A DNA stretch of 64,000 nucleotides from Symbiodinium sp. CCMP2592 (GCA_905221615.1 CAJNDT010000930.1:1-64000); one strand, 5' to 3'. Shown: positions 1-10,144, numbered from the stretch's first letter. The notes: generated by a model not told the origin, from the sequence alone. Numbers and translations are program-made.

Positions 1-58
1 AGTAGTAGTAGTTAGTAGTTAGTAGTTAGTAGTTAGTAGTTAGTAGTAGTAGTAGTAC

Positions 59-114
<56 letters not shown>

Positions 115-241
115 ATATTCTAGTAGTAGTACTAGTAGTAGTTGCTGTAGCAGTAGAGTAGTAGTACCAGTACTAGTACCAATTCTAGTACTGGTACTCG
201 TACTTAAGTTCTGGACGTCTGTCTAACTACTACCACGACTA

Positions 242-275
<34 letters not shown>

Positions 276-621
276 GCTGCTACTACCACTACTACCACTA
301 CTACTAGTACTACTACTACTACTACTACCACTACTACTAATACTACTACTACTACTACTGCTGCTACTACTACTACTACTACTACTACTATTACCACTGG
401 CGCTGCTGCAACTACAAGTAGATATAACTGTATTCTACTACTACCGCTACTAGTACTAGTAGTACTTTACTACAACTACTACAACTACTACTACTAGTAC
501 TACTGCTACTGCTGTGACCACTACCACTACTACACAACTTACAGGTAGTTACTGCTCCTATTAAATTACTACTACTACCACTACCACCACCACCAGCACC
601 ACGACAACAACAACAACAACA

Positions 622-655
<34 letters not shown>

Positions 656-886
656 ATAGTATTACTACTACAACAACTACTACTGCTACTAGTAGTAGTA
701 GTACTACTACTACTACTACTACCACTCCTACTACTACTACTACTACTACTCCTACTACTACTACGACTACTACTAGTACTACTACTACTACTACTGCACT
801 AATACTAGTACTACTACTACTACTAGTACTAGTACTAGTACTAGTACTAGTACTAGTACTAGTACAAGTACTAGTACTAGTACTAG

Positions 887-945
<59 letters not shown>

Positions 946-1080
946 GTACTACTAGGACGAGTACAACAACAACAACAACTACTACTACTACTACTACTAC
1001 TGCTACTTTAACTACTATAATTAATACTACTGCGACGACTACTACTACTGCTGCTCCTAGTACTAGTATCACACCTGCAA
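1..1080. repeat. AGT/ACT trinucleotide array with strand switch
   Basis: Positions 1-175 are mostly (AGT)n on the plus strand. After a 60-base unique spacer the array continues to about 1080 as (ACT)n, the reverse complement of the first part, with interruptions such as ACC, GCT and AAC units. Because AGTACT is itself palindromic, the stretch around 790-880 alternates CTAGTA units. The two orientations could pair as a long hairpin. Long open frames here (poly-Val, poly-Leu, poly-Tyr) are by-products of the repeat and not genes. Confidence 0.95.
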
Positions 1081-1183
1081 CCACTAGCATGAATGAGTAC
1101 CGCCACCATCACCACCAGCACTTCTGGGAAGTCTAGCGCTCCAACTTGTCCTCCTGCAGCTGTTACCTCGATGTGCATATAGA

Positions 1184-1318
1184 ATGTCTTTTCTGGCTGC
1201 GAACGTCATTAGCCATCGAGTTCAGGGCCCAGCGGTGCTCACTCCTAATGAATGTTGCAAGATGCTGCGCCTGGTTGGCCAGAAGGGACGCGAAGAATAA
1301 TGCAAGGAACCGGAAAAA
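1184..1318 (+). CDS. possible exon upstream of gene 1
   Basis: An ATG at 1184 opens 38 codons (beginning MSFLAANVISHRV) with a protein-like composition, then an in-frame TAA at 1298-1300. A strong GTAAGT donor follows at 1319. The block carries GCAAGA hexamers like the genes downstream. It may be the first exon of gene 1 or a decayed fragment. No partner exon could be phased to it, and 1320-1550 has competing open frames with no clear choice. Confidence 0.25.
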
Positions 1319-1552
1319 GTAAGTGTCGGAGCAGCAAGTGCATGCGCCATGCGATTTGTCGTATCATCTGATGACCTTGCCAGGCCGATGCAAGAGTCAG
1401 TGCCTGAGAGAGGAGAAGCATGTCATGTTTGCAGCAGTCCAAAAGTAGTGAGCTTGCCTTGAGGCTGCCTTGGTACGCACGAGCTTTACAAGACCCGAGA
1501 GTAGCATAGGATGCCCCATAAAAACAAATCATGAATCCAAGCCGAACTTTGC

Positions 1553-2104
1553 GTGTGGAAAGAAACTCGCAAGATCAACCGGATGCCGCTGCAACGCTTG
1601 CTTCCAAAGATTGAGTGGTTTTGAAAACTTGGCAGCCACGTAGGACCCGCCATGGACCGCGGAGCACGGGCGCTTGCCATGTCCTTGCTGCCAGACCTGG
1701 TCCAGTCTTTGCAAAACAGTCTCCCGCAACACGAGGACTGCTTGCTGCGAGTTTTTACTTTGAGTCGCTTATAGACCGCACGTTGGCCAGAGGACCGCAA
1801 GATGTTTGTGGAGGGACCGCTGGACCTGATCCTCGCCTGGCTCCGACTGCTCTTGAAGGTACTCACACAAGACCGCCAGAAAATTCGGCAAGATATCTCT
1901 GTTCTGACCAGTCTGCTGTGGTCGCTGGCGCACAACGTGCTCTTCGAACCCGCCGGTTCAGCGCCGGTGCTGCAAGAAACGCCAGATCATCTTTTTGTGC
2001 AGGGTTATCCTTTCCACAGTGTTCTGGAGAACATCGAGCAGTGCGCAAGAGAGAGACATGACATGTGGCGAATGACGCAGCAAGTGTCGGAAGGCCTCCT
2101 CCAG
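1553..2104 (+). pseudogene. gene 1 exon-like frame with in-frame stops
   Basis: One reading frame stays protein-like from 1553 to 2104 but crosses TGA at 1622-1624 and TAG at 1772-1774. It includes ATGs at 1652, 1679 and 1802 and helical stretches such as SLLPDLVQSLQNSL and LDLILAWLRLLLKVL. Each stop lies inside a frame-preserving GT...AG interval (1615-1635, 21 nt; 1751-1774, 24 nt). Those could be ultra-short introns, or the region may be decaying. The frame ends at AG|GC (GC donor at 2105), which is in phase with the next exon. Start codon unresolved. Confidence 0.45.
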
Positions 2105-3016
2105 GCTGGGTGGGCTGTTAGCAAAACACCCTAATCCTTGAATCCGTAGTGGTTTTCCGCAGTGTTACAGGTTGCAAGACACAAGGCGATATTGGAACCC
2201 GGCAAGAGCTTGGAGCAGCTGTGGCGAACCGTGGAGTCAGCCAGCCAGGACGTTCTCGCAGTTTTGCGCTTGAAACACATGATTGATAGTTCTTGGGAGC
2301 TGCTGTTTTGATTCGGCAAGATCGCTGGCTGCCAGCAGCTGCAATAGAGCCTGTTGGATGCCAGCAAGAGTACAGAAAAGATCCTGCCAGAATCAGCATC
2401 TCAACAGTAAGAGCTACGACAATGGAGGAAAAGGATGCGCCCATCTTCTCAGTTGCTACATTGCGTGCATCTCTGAGTCAGTCATGTCATTAACCAACTA
2501 CCTCATGACTCAGGCTTCTTCACTTCACTGAAAGGCCGGAAACCCAACTCCGCATTCACTGTCCCCCTCCAGTGAGCAGAGACTTACTTTGGCTGTGTGC
2601 TGTTTGCATGCTGCAAGAGTCAGAAGAGATAACACGGCCATGGTGAAGTCCGGCCCAGAAATTGTCCTCGCCAGACCTGTTACACAGCTACGTTTGCCCA
2701 GGCAGAGCTTGCAGCGTGTGGCAGAGCCGTCGAAGGTGCGTCGGAGCAGCGGCTTTTCAATGTCTGGTAAGTCTGCACGACAACACTCCTACAAGGAGAA
2801 GTGCTATCATTACTAACTACTAGTGTTGCCAGTGAGTAGTAATACTAGTACAAGTAGGAGCACTTGTGCACTGCTACTCGTGCTCGTACTAGTACTGGTA
2901 CGGTACTACTGATGACTACTTAACTAGGACCTTAGGTGCTCGTCAAGTGGTAGTACTAGTACCAGTACTGGTACTAGTACTGCTACTAATACCCGTGGTA
3001 GTAGCAGTAGTAGTCA

Positions 3017-3114
<98 letters not shown>

Positions 3115-3117
3115 CTA

Positions 3118-3182
<65 letters not shown>

Positions 3183-3213
3183 ATAGTAGTCGTCGTAGTA
3201 GTAGTTGTAGGAG

Positions 3214-3260
<47 letters not shown>

Positions 3261-3364
3261 CGTCAGTAGTAGTAGTAGTAGTAGTAGTAGTAGTCGTCGT
3301 AGTAGTAGCAGTAGTAGTAGTAGTAGTAGTGGAGGTGGTGGTGGTGGTAGTAGTAGTAGTAGTC

Positions 3365-3410
<46 letters not shown>

Positions 3411-3454
3411 GTAGTAGGCTAGTATTAGTAGTAGTAGCAGTAGTAGCAGTAGTA

Positions 3455-3519
<65 letters not shown>

Positions 3520-3590
3520 CTAGTAGTGGTACTAGTAGTAGAACTGAGCAATAACAATCGTAGTAGTAGTCACGTATACTACTACTACCA

Positions 3591-3644
<54 letters not shown>

Positions 3645-3648
3645 ACGG

Positions 3649-3686
<38 letters not shown>

Positions 3687-3687
3687 T

Positions 3688-3723
<36 letters not shown>

Positions 3724-3733
3724 GACTACTGCT

Positions 3734-3766
<33 letters not shown>

Positions 3767-3895
3767 CACTACTACTACTACCACCACTACCACTACTACC
3801 ACTACTACTGCTACTACTACTACTACTACCACCACTACCACTACTGCCACTACTACTGCTACTACTACTACTACTATTACTACGACTACTACTAT

Positions 3896-3934
<39 letters not shown>

Positions 3935-3964
3935 CACTTCTACTACTACTACTACTACTACTAG

Positions 3965-4015
<51 letters not shown>

Positions 4016-4076
4016 CACTACTACTACCACTACTACTACTACTACTACTATTACTACTACTATTACTACTACTACA

Positions 4077-4146
<70 letters not shown>

Positions 4147-7100
4147 ACTGCTACAATGATTACTGTACTACTATTTCTACCTGATTTATTCTTACTACAC
4201 TGCTATTTGCAATTACGACAATTACGCTCTGAACCTTACTATGCAGGCGTCTCCTGCCTGAGCACCTTAGCTTGTATAGCAGACTTGTTTCAATGACATC
4301 TCTTCGTGTCAGGTTTGCTGCTTTGCCGACATTTCGACCGAAGACAGCATTGCGGCTGTTTCAGGACCGTGTATACCAGAGAAGTGCAGTTCATGTTGCA
4401 GATAAAGTTGTGCATCCAAGAACGATCTGCAGTGTCCCGCTGCAGCACTTCTTTCCAGTGAGGGGCGCCTAGGGATGTTCCACGCCGTCTTTTTATGTCT
4501 CGTGCAGTCTTCGCAGTTTCGATTATCAGGTAGTTCTTCACATGATTACCCTTGACTCAGTCAGTCAGCCTGTGGCAGAACCGCAACGCCACAACTTTGG
4601 AATCACAACTGCGTTGACAACGGTCAGCAAGATCACGCTGTCGTCTGCCATGGAAAGAGGCCAGCGGCCCCCGGACGCGAGATTCGATGCCGACTCTTGC
4701 CTGAGCGTGAAGCATGACGCGGAGACCTTCCGTGTCCTCAGGCACGCCGGACGGGCAAGAGTCAGCAACACGTTAACTGGCGAAAGCCACTTCTTCGATG
4801 AGCCAGAGAACACCCAGGCAATCGTACGTGTGAGCCGCCAGACCGGCTGGGCGTACCTTCGCATTGGCGAGACCACAGAGTGGCTTAACAAGGTCTTTTC
4901 CTGGTCCGTCTGGCGAGACGCGGCCTCGCAAGAGCTCTTTGCCAAGATGTCGACTGTGGACGGGGTCAGACTGAAGTGGCTGACTGCTTTTCAGGAGGAT
5001 CGTCTCCTCCTCTACCCGCCAGATGACCACGAGGCCAAGGTCAGAGCAAAGACGTTAAGATGCAGTTAAACAGTTAGGGTGATGAATCGATCGGCCTTGG
5101 CTTGCAGTTCCTGGTGAATAAATAATGTGCCCTGACAGGTCTTCCGGGGCGTCCACGAACAAGAGCAGCCGCTGTTTGTGCTACAGTTTGCCTTGCCGCT
5201 GGACGGGTATCATTTCTGGTGGCGTTTACAGAACTTCCAGAAAGGCAAGAATCCTCACAACTTCCTTGGGACGTGCAAGAAGAGTTGGTCCGAGATGGCT
5301 TCTGCCATTCTGGGAAGCCAGAAGCATTTCCTGTGGCCGGACAGATCCCGGCAAGATCGCCACGGCATGCCGGGAGAGATGGCAGCACATGAAGTCTGCG
5401 GAAGCACAGTTCTGGTGCTCCTTGTCACTCTGTCCGGTGCGGTTTCTGGCAAGGATGCGACCACGCGCAAGGCCTGCGGTGACTGGCTGAGCAAAGTCAT
5501 GAACGCTGTTGCAACAGAAGTGAGGCTGACTTTGCAACCTCCTTCCGACCACGAACCTGTGGAGGTCACCGTAGTCCAGGGTCGAGTTCACTTCGAAGAG
5601 CTGGCAAAAGCATGCAAGAGGTCAAACATCAGCGTCAAGGGACTGCGCCTGAGTAAAGAGCATGATCTTCTGCAGTTTCTGAGAGACATACGATTGAAAG
5701 AAAAAATGCGATGGCTTTTGTGCCAGATTCTGGAGCAACTTGCTGCTGCAATGGAGCAACAGATGTTTTTCGTGGATTGGCAGGACGGCACGCCAGATAT
5801 GGCGCAGCAAGGTCACCGTCGAGATCCGGTACAGCGTGTGAGAAACGTCGTGGAAGCGCGCCAGAAAGCATGGAATGCCAGAGACAAAAAAAAACGCAAG
5901 CGGCAAGATGAAGCTCAAGAGAGTGAACGCAAGAAAATCAAGCTCACAAGGCAGCAAAAAGCAGCTCTCAAGGCAAGAAGTATTGTGGCAAGAAGCTTGC
6001 TGACGAGAAAGGACAAGGACCTGGAGAGAGCCTCCTATTACAAGACTCTGTTGGCGGCAACCTGGGGCGCAAGACACCTGAACGTGTGCTTCGACTCCTC
6101 CCGCGTCGGTGGTCGCAAGATCACGTCCTACGCCTGCATGAACTTGGCAAGTGGCGAGTGTGGCTGGGCACCACCGCAGGCCAATCAGAGCCAGAAATTC
6201 ATTAATATTAATTAAAGAGTTAATAAATAATGTTAAAAGGCTCATTAAACTAATGGAGTCGCTTCTGTCTTCCCTCAGGTGCACCAGGACTCCGGCCACC
6301 AGATTCCTGGCCAGAGAGACGACTCGCTAGAAACTGCGGGTATTGGGCCCATCGATGTCAGGTCGATCCTTCGAGCCTTGGGCTGTCAATGGAAGACATT
6401 CAAGCTGAGTTGGCGTTCTTTTGCAAACCAACGTAAGAGGCTGGATACACGTCCGCCAAAGACTACGTCTAAGTAGATCTAAGCGGTCAGTTTAGTTTGG
6501 CATGCTTGCTCTCGACCATTTGCTTAAGAAGCTGAGGGCAAGATCGCAAACGAGACTTGGAAGATGCTGAAGCCGAGACTCTGTCCAGCCGCAAGAAGCC
6601 CGCCTGCAGACTAAGCACGTACGACCAAGTGCTGGCTTTGGATCACATCGTCAAGCTCACCAACAACGCCAGAGGACTCGTGGCTTTTGCGCCAGAAAAT
6701 GAGGAGGAAGAGAAAATGCAAGACGCTGAACCGTTGGGCAAGACACCAGTCTTGGTGTGCTGTACAGACCACGGCACTGATGCTCAAGCTTGCAAGATGT
6801 TCCTCATGTTCCACGCAAGACTCCGCAGCATCTTCATCTACGACCCCAGGCACAAGCTACAGCGTGTCCTGCAGAATGCGCAGACCTATGGAAACTACAG
6901 CGCAAGATGGGCCAATGCGCTCATAAGCTGGACACGAGGTCCCTGGGGTGGCATGAAGTGGAAGCGCATCGTCGCAGAAGAAGTTACGAGTTTTCTGGAG
7001 ACGCTGAAGAAGAAACAAAGACAGCAAGAGACCTCTGCAGAATGGGAGATCATGAAGTTCTTTCTTCCACACGTGGCCATGGAAATTGGTGTCGCCGAGC

Positions 7101-10100
7101 ACGATCTCAGTGTGCCAGACATCATCCGCCTCTTGCAAGGCAGCAGCATCGGCAAGAAGCACATCGGCAGTGGAAATGCATCTCGTTGGGATGAGTTTCA
7201 TTCAGCCTGGCACAACATCAGGCAAGAAGCAGGCCTTTTGGGCATCATTCTGGTCAGTTTCGGGTTGAAGAACGGCTGGCTGCGCCAGAATGGTGGGCAA
7301 CTGGAAATGTTGTCGAGCATGCAAGATGCCATCGCCAGCGGTGCGGAGACCCTGGCGGAGAGCAAGAAGCAGCAGGCTGCAGCTTTGTCGAAGTTCAAAA
7401 ACAAGCTGCAGGCCATAATGCACCTAGTGTGCGACCCAGAGGTCCTGGGAAACGTGAATGCTTGGTACTGCGTCTCTGTTCCGGTATCCCGCGAACTCAA
7501 CAGGATTCGCCAGAGCGTAAGAGGACGAGAGGGCTCGTGGAGGTACTTGGCAGAGCAGGCACAAGGGCGATGGCGAACTGTCGTGACTCTGGCTGAATTA
7601 CTAATATAATTTTAGCGATGTTCATCCACAGAAAAAATGTACGACTTTAGTCTGTCTGCCAAGTACCATGAGTCGAATTATGAGGTGCAAGAGATCGCCA
7701 ACGAGGCACTTTTGCCAGAGAACCACCGCAGCATGGGCATCATTGACGCGTTGGCGGCTGGCAACTCCTTGTACTACTTCTCGCTGAAGCCAGACGACGC
7801 AGAACTGACTTGGCAAGACTTCCTCTACGAGCGGCTCTTCCGCTATGCGATCGCAATGATGAGATTCCACTGTCTCTTCGAGTCGCTTGTCGAACATGTG
7901 CAGCATTGATTGATTCTGGGCTAACCTTGATTGTGCGACCTGAAGATTTGGAAGCATGACCAGGCCATGTGTCGACAATGGTCACTGGAGAACAAGTAAA
8001 TTTGGACACCAATCGTTGACGGACTTAGCTCAAGTTCCTCGAATGCTGCAGACTTCAGTCAGTCAGAGTCAGACTCACACTACTACTACAAATTTGGATA
8101 TGATCCCATTAAATTAAAATTATTATGATGACTGAATGAAATAAACCGACCCCAGTCCCAGCTCCGGTAACCCTAACTTAACTATGCGCCCAGGCTTTCA
8201 CATGGCTGCTTCCCGCTGGTTTTGGCAAGAGGCTGCGAGAGCGTCGAGGCGGCGGACAAGGTCCTGCAAGAGCTGAAAGTTTTTGCCGCAGCTGATGCGA
8301 AGGTGACCGAATTGATAAGAGAAAACCCTTGGTGCAAACTTGCAGCTACCAGATCTGCGATGCGCCTCCGATGGGTCTCTGACCTGGCAAGATTTGCGGC
8401 AAGAAACGATTGGAAAGCCACGCCAGAGCTGGTCCAGTATCTCAGAGATTGCTTCGGGTCCATGATCTTCACCTACAACGAGGAGGGCTTTGGCAAGATG
8501 AGGGAAGCCGAATCAGCAGAAGGCAAGATGCACGATTTCGCCCCGGCAGACTCCTGGTCGCAAGTTTGCACGTCGAAGGTGTTGCATTCTTTCGGTTACC
8601 CCGAGATCGAGACGAACGGGCAAACTGTGGCCGCGCAAGAGCCCATCCCCAAAGCAGTGCACCACACGCGCAAGATGGATGGGCACCCGAAGCTGCAAGA
8701 GGTCATGGGGAAAGCTTCTTGGCCAAACTTGAGCAGCATGGGTTACCACGCGACCTTCTTGGAGCAAATCCTCATGGTCAACACGCCCCCCGCCAGAATG
8801 AACACCTTGATGTCCTCCTGGAGAAGCGCCTTCATCACTGCTGGCCTGGTCGTCCGCAAGAAGACCGACACAGCGAAGGTTTGGCTCAGTCTCGGGCCCT
8901 GGCCGCAAAACACGGCTGTGGGATTACTGAGAATGGAAAGGTGCGAGCAAGAGTCCTTCGTCTTCTTGAAGCTGCAAGACCCGGTGGTGCTGCATTTCGA
9001 GGCAGTCATCAACTTCTCCGACTGGGTTGTGCTAGATGCAGTTCCAGCTGCCCCGCTTACTGTCGCGGTGACAAGAAGACACAAGGCGCCAAAAAAAAAC
9101 CAAAGGCAGGAGAACTTTGTCGTACCACCCTTGCCTGGCTTGCTGTGGGAAAGAAGCAAGACATCGGTCTCATTGCTGCAGTTTTCCGCAAGAGAAGGAT
9201 TCTTCAACGTCCCGGAGTCCATGCTGAAGCGCCTCCTCAAGGAACTTCTGCTGGCACAGCTTCAGTTCACAAATTTGACTCCTTGAAGTCTTGAATTTCA
9301 GAGCGCTTCATTCTGTGAAATAGTTCTGTCAATGCAGCAACAGTGACGTTGACAGAACTGATATCGGTGTCATTGATCCTTCATGTCACAGGACGAGCAC
9401 GGCGTCGTTGAAGAGGCTGATGACTTTGCAGGGCTTCTGCAAGAATCCATCCGACAAACTTTGGCCACCACGGAGGAGCTCGTGGCACAAGCCTTGGAGA
9501 GATCCATGTTCTGGCGGTGCCAGAATAATGCAGACTCTTTGGGGAACCTTTTGGGTAGCCTGGCCAAGCAAGGTTGACACTGAACCCAAAACCCCTTAAC
9601 TTGTTAGATTAGATTCCACTTCCTCGTTCAGTTGTTGTCATTGTCTTTTGCTGCCTTCGTCAGTTATTGCTTGATTCATCAGAAAATAAATCAAATTACA
9701 ATTTAGATCTGAGGTGAAGAGGATCGCAAGTATGGCGATGGCGAAGAGGCGCAAGAGCTTGCAGAAGAAGCTGCGGAGAAAGATGAGGAGAACGCACCGG
9801 TGCTCAAACAGATCGCCAAAAGCATCAGGCGAATTCGCAAGAAAGCGGCAAAAGCCGAGCAGCCCTACGGCAAGAGGAAGCCCATCACCTTCCGTTCTTC
9901 TGACACCTGGGACGCAAGAAAGATGCAGCAGTTTCTGCCAGAGAACTACAAGTGCTATAAGGACATGTTCAACAAGTGTTTCCGAGTCTCTTGCCGCCGA
10001 TCTCGCTGGTCGCAAAGCAGGAGCTGGGGAGGCAAGGGAGACGCTCACGCCGTCAGATTCCTTCTCGAGTCGGTTTGGGCCAGACACGGGAATTTGCATC

Positions 10101-10144
10101 CCGGTGTTCAGTGTCCTTTCGACTTCGATGCCATTCACGACTAA
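1553..10144 (+). CDS. gene 1: large multi-exon protein gene, function unknown
   Basis: This is the whole gene model; exons are listed separately. Proposed exons: 1553-2104, 2171-2406, 2573-2766, 4313-4457, 4565 (or 4628)-5039, 5139-6179, 6279-6432, 6537-7558, 7616-7902, 8194-9253, 9392-9572 and 9714-10144 (TAA). Most junctions are phase-compatible with AG acceptors and GT or GC donors. Protein length would be well over 1,000 residues. I do not recognise the family. The part encoded by 6537-7558 has a D-x-G-x-D stretch followed some 20 residues on by D-P-R-H-K. This loosely recalls RNase H-fold transposases, but that is weak inference. The 5' third is interrupted by four in-frame stops, while the exons from 4.57 kb on are clean. 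It could be two genes rather than one. Transcript data would settle the start and exact junctions. Confidence 0.6.
2171..2406 (+). CDS. gene 1 exon after a 66-nt GC-AG intron
   Basis: The acceptor GTGTTACAG ends at 2170, and the frame opens in phase 0 (VARHKAILEPGKSLEQL...). The preceding intron 2105-2170 would be GC-AG. The frame meets TGA at 2309-2311 and TAG at 2345-2347, yet stays protein-like between and after them (LLDASKSTEKILPES). A GT...AG interval 2305-2349 (45 nt, frame-preserving) removes both stops. The exon ends at GTAAGAG (2407) in phase 2, matching the next exon. Confidence 0.5.
2573..2766 (+). CDS. gene 1 exon before the giant repeat intron
   Basis: The acceptor is a pyrimidine-rich CCCCCTCCAG ending at 2572. 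One base plus whole codons follow, which fits the phase-2 donor at 2407 (intron 2407-2572, 166 nt, GT-AG). The encoded segment is basic (for example VRRDNTAMVKSGPEIVL and LPRQSLQRVAEPSKVRR). It ends in a consensus GTAAGT donor at 2767, phase 1. The next intron carries the AGT/ACT palindrome. Confidence 0.5.
2820..4150. repeat. giant palindromic AGT/ACT array inside an intron
   Basis: About 3000-3540 is (AGT)n and about 3570-4145 is (ACT)n on the same strand, with a short unique hinge (around 3541-3575). The arms are therefore reverse complements of about 550 nt each, interrupted by sparse variants. Poly-Val, poly-Thr and poly-Ser frames here are artefacts of the repeat. It sits between the GTAAGT donor at 2767 and the AG acceptor at 4312 of gene 1. 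The 4151-4312 remainder is AT-rich unique sequence leading to the acceptor. Confidence 0.93.
4313..4457 (+). CDS. gene 1 exon after the repeat intron
   Basis: The acceptor TTCGTGTCAG ends at 4312. Two bases plus codons fit the phase-1 donor at 2767, giving a Cys/Arg-rich peptide that includes EVQFMLQIKLCIQERSAV. The donor GTGAGG at 4458 leaves phase 2. An alternative frame (FAALPTFRPKTALRLFQD) is also open and would require a different upstream exon. The choice between the two is not settled by sequence alone. Confidence 0.35.
4565..5039 (+). CDS. gene 1 exon, unknown domain
   Basis: The frame is open from 4542. The likely exon starts after AG at 4564 or 4627, both phase-2 compatible with the donor at 4458; an internal ATG lies at 4650. 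The protein is mixed charged with readable segments such as DADSCLSVKHDAETFRVL and VSRQTGWAYLRIGETTEWL. It ends ...PPDDHEAK at AAG|GTCAGA. The following intron 5040-5138 (99 nt, GT-AG) is phase 0 on both sides and has short terminal complementarity (GTCAG at its start, CTGAC at its end). Confidence 0.6.
5139..6179 (+). CDS. gene 1 large exon with Lys/Arg-rich C-terminal half
   Basis: It begins in phase 0 after ...CCCTGACAG with VFRGVHEQEQPLFVLQFALP, then an aromatic stretch (GYHFWWRLQNFQKG). The middle is hydrophobic and helical (TVLVLLVTLSGAV, then MRWLLCQILEQLAAA). A strongly basic run follows (ARDKKKRKRQDEAQESERKK), possibly a nuclear localisation signal. It ends near WAPPQ at CAG|GCCAAT, a GC donor in phase 0. 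An alternative GC donor at 6147 (TTG|GCAAGT) is also phase 0. The intron ends ...CTTCCCTCAG at 6278 and contains in-frame stops if read through. Confidence 0.7.
6279..6432 (+). CDS. gene 1 short exon
   Basis: It follows a textbook polypyrimidine acceptor and reads VHQDSGHQIPGQRDDSLETA, then IGPIDVRSILRALGCQWKTF. The GTAAGAGG donor at 6433 leaves phase 1 with base C. The next acceptor (CTGAG at 6536) supplies GG, making CGG, and the frame continues without a break. The intron 6433-6536 is 104 nt, GT-AG. Confidence 0.6.
6537..7558 (+). CDS. gene 1 large exon with D-x-G-x-D / D-P-x-H motifs
   Basis: The exon encodes about 340 residues. An acidic and basic start (KRDLEDAEAETLSSRKK) is followed by a hydrophobic strand ending CCTDHGTDAQACKMFLMF, then LRSIFIYDPRHKLQRVLQ. 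The middle is rich in Trp, Lys and Gln (WTRGPWGGMKWKRIV, ETLKKKQRQQETSAEWE). A long amphipathic helix lies near the end (ETLAESKKQQAAALSKFKNK). The two acidic clusters could be catalytic in a DDE-like fold, but no third acid could be placed. The exon holds 12 GCAAGA hexamers in about 1.04 kb. Its 3' end is unsettled: GC donor at 7559, or GT at 7580 or 7583, all in phase 0. Confidence 0.65.
7559..7615 (+). other. very short intron with TACTAAT branch site
   Basis: Read from the GC donor at 7559 the intron is 57 nt; from GT at 7580 it is 36 nt. Just before the acceptor the sequence is TACTAATATAATTTTAG. This matches a near-consensus branch-point motif (TACTAAC type), a U-rich tract and AG. Exons on both sides are in phase 0, and the frame otherwise stops at TAA within it. 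Confidence 0.5.
7616..7902 (+). CDS. gene 1 exon, helical segment
   Basis: The frame reads RCSSTEKMYDFSLSAKYHES, then YEVQEIANEALLPENHRSMG, and closes with hydrophobic-aromatic helices (LYYFSLKPDDAELTWQDFLY, LFRYAIAMMRFHCLFESLV). TGA follows at 7907-7909, so either this is a gene end or the exon is spliced at 7882 (GT) or 7903 (GC). Both are phase 2 and fit the next acceptor at 8193. The 7903-8193 interval has no other coding signal. Confidence 0.55.
8194..9253 (+). CDS. gene 1 largest 3' exon
   Basis: The acceptor ATGCGCCCAG ends at 8193. One base plus codons gives LSHGCFPLVLARGCESVEAA, and about 355 residues follow without interruption. Segments include LRDCFGSMIFTYNEEGFGKM, KAVHHTRKMDGHPKL and LEQILMVNTPPARMNTLMSS. 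The C-terminal third is beta-like and basic (VTRRHKAPKKNQRQENFVV). I do not recognise it. TGA lies at 9284-9286, and the phase-0 GC donor at 9254 is the best exit. The exon contains 14 GCAAGA copies on the coding strand and none that I can see of the complement. Confidence 0.7.
9322..9359. repeat. 11-bp inverted repeat (hairpin) inside a gene 1 intron
   Basis: AGTTCTGTCAA (9322-9332) and its exact reverse complement TTGACAGAACT (9349-9359) flank a 16-nt loop. The hairpin lies in the middle of the proposed intron 9254-9391. It might bring the splice sites together or be a remnant of a short inverted-repeat element that created the intron. Confidence 0.8.
9392..9572 (+). CDS. gene 1 acidic exon
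   Basis: Phase 0 start after TTCATGTCACAG: DEHGVVEEADDFAGLLQESI, then a helical Ala/Leu/Glu stretch and FWRCQNNADSLGNLL. AAG|GTTGAC at 9573 leaves phase 1 (base G). The next exon supplies GT to complete a Gly codon. The intron 9573-9713 is 141 nt, GT-AG. Confidence 0.65.
9714..10144 (+). CDS. gene 1 terminal exon
   Basis: It starts with a Glu/Ala/Lys-rich coiled-coil-like run (EAQELAEEAAEKDEENAPVL, then IAKSIRRIRKKAAKAEQ). It changes to a compact, aromatic, Cys-containing segment (KPITFRSSDTWDARKMQQFL, YKCYKDMFNKCFRVSCRRSR, RFLLESVWARHGNL). It ends FDAIHD at TAA 10142-10144. A longer overlapping frame on the same strand (9714-10328) is a shadow: this frame is the one in phase with the upstream exon. 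The start is fixed by AG at 9712-9713. Confidence 0.68.

Noticed and set aside
791..1090. Poly-Val/Leu frame on the minus strand, and similar frames at 2943-4030
   Set aside because: Pure by-product of the AGT/ACT array; no start context, no complexity.
1486..1935. 149-codon minus-strand frame
   Set aside because: Shadow of the plus-strand gene 1 frame, which is phased to later exons and follows the GCAAGA strand bias.
6557..7609. Firm call of a DDE transposase
   Set aside because: Two acidic motifs are suggestive but the third acid and overall fold could not be placed without a profile search.
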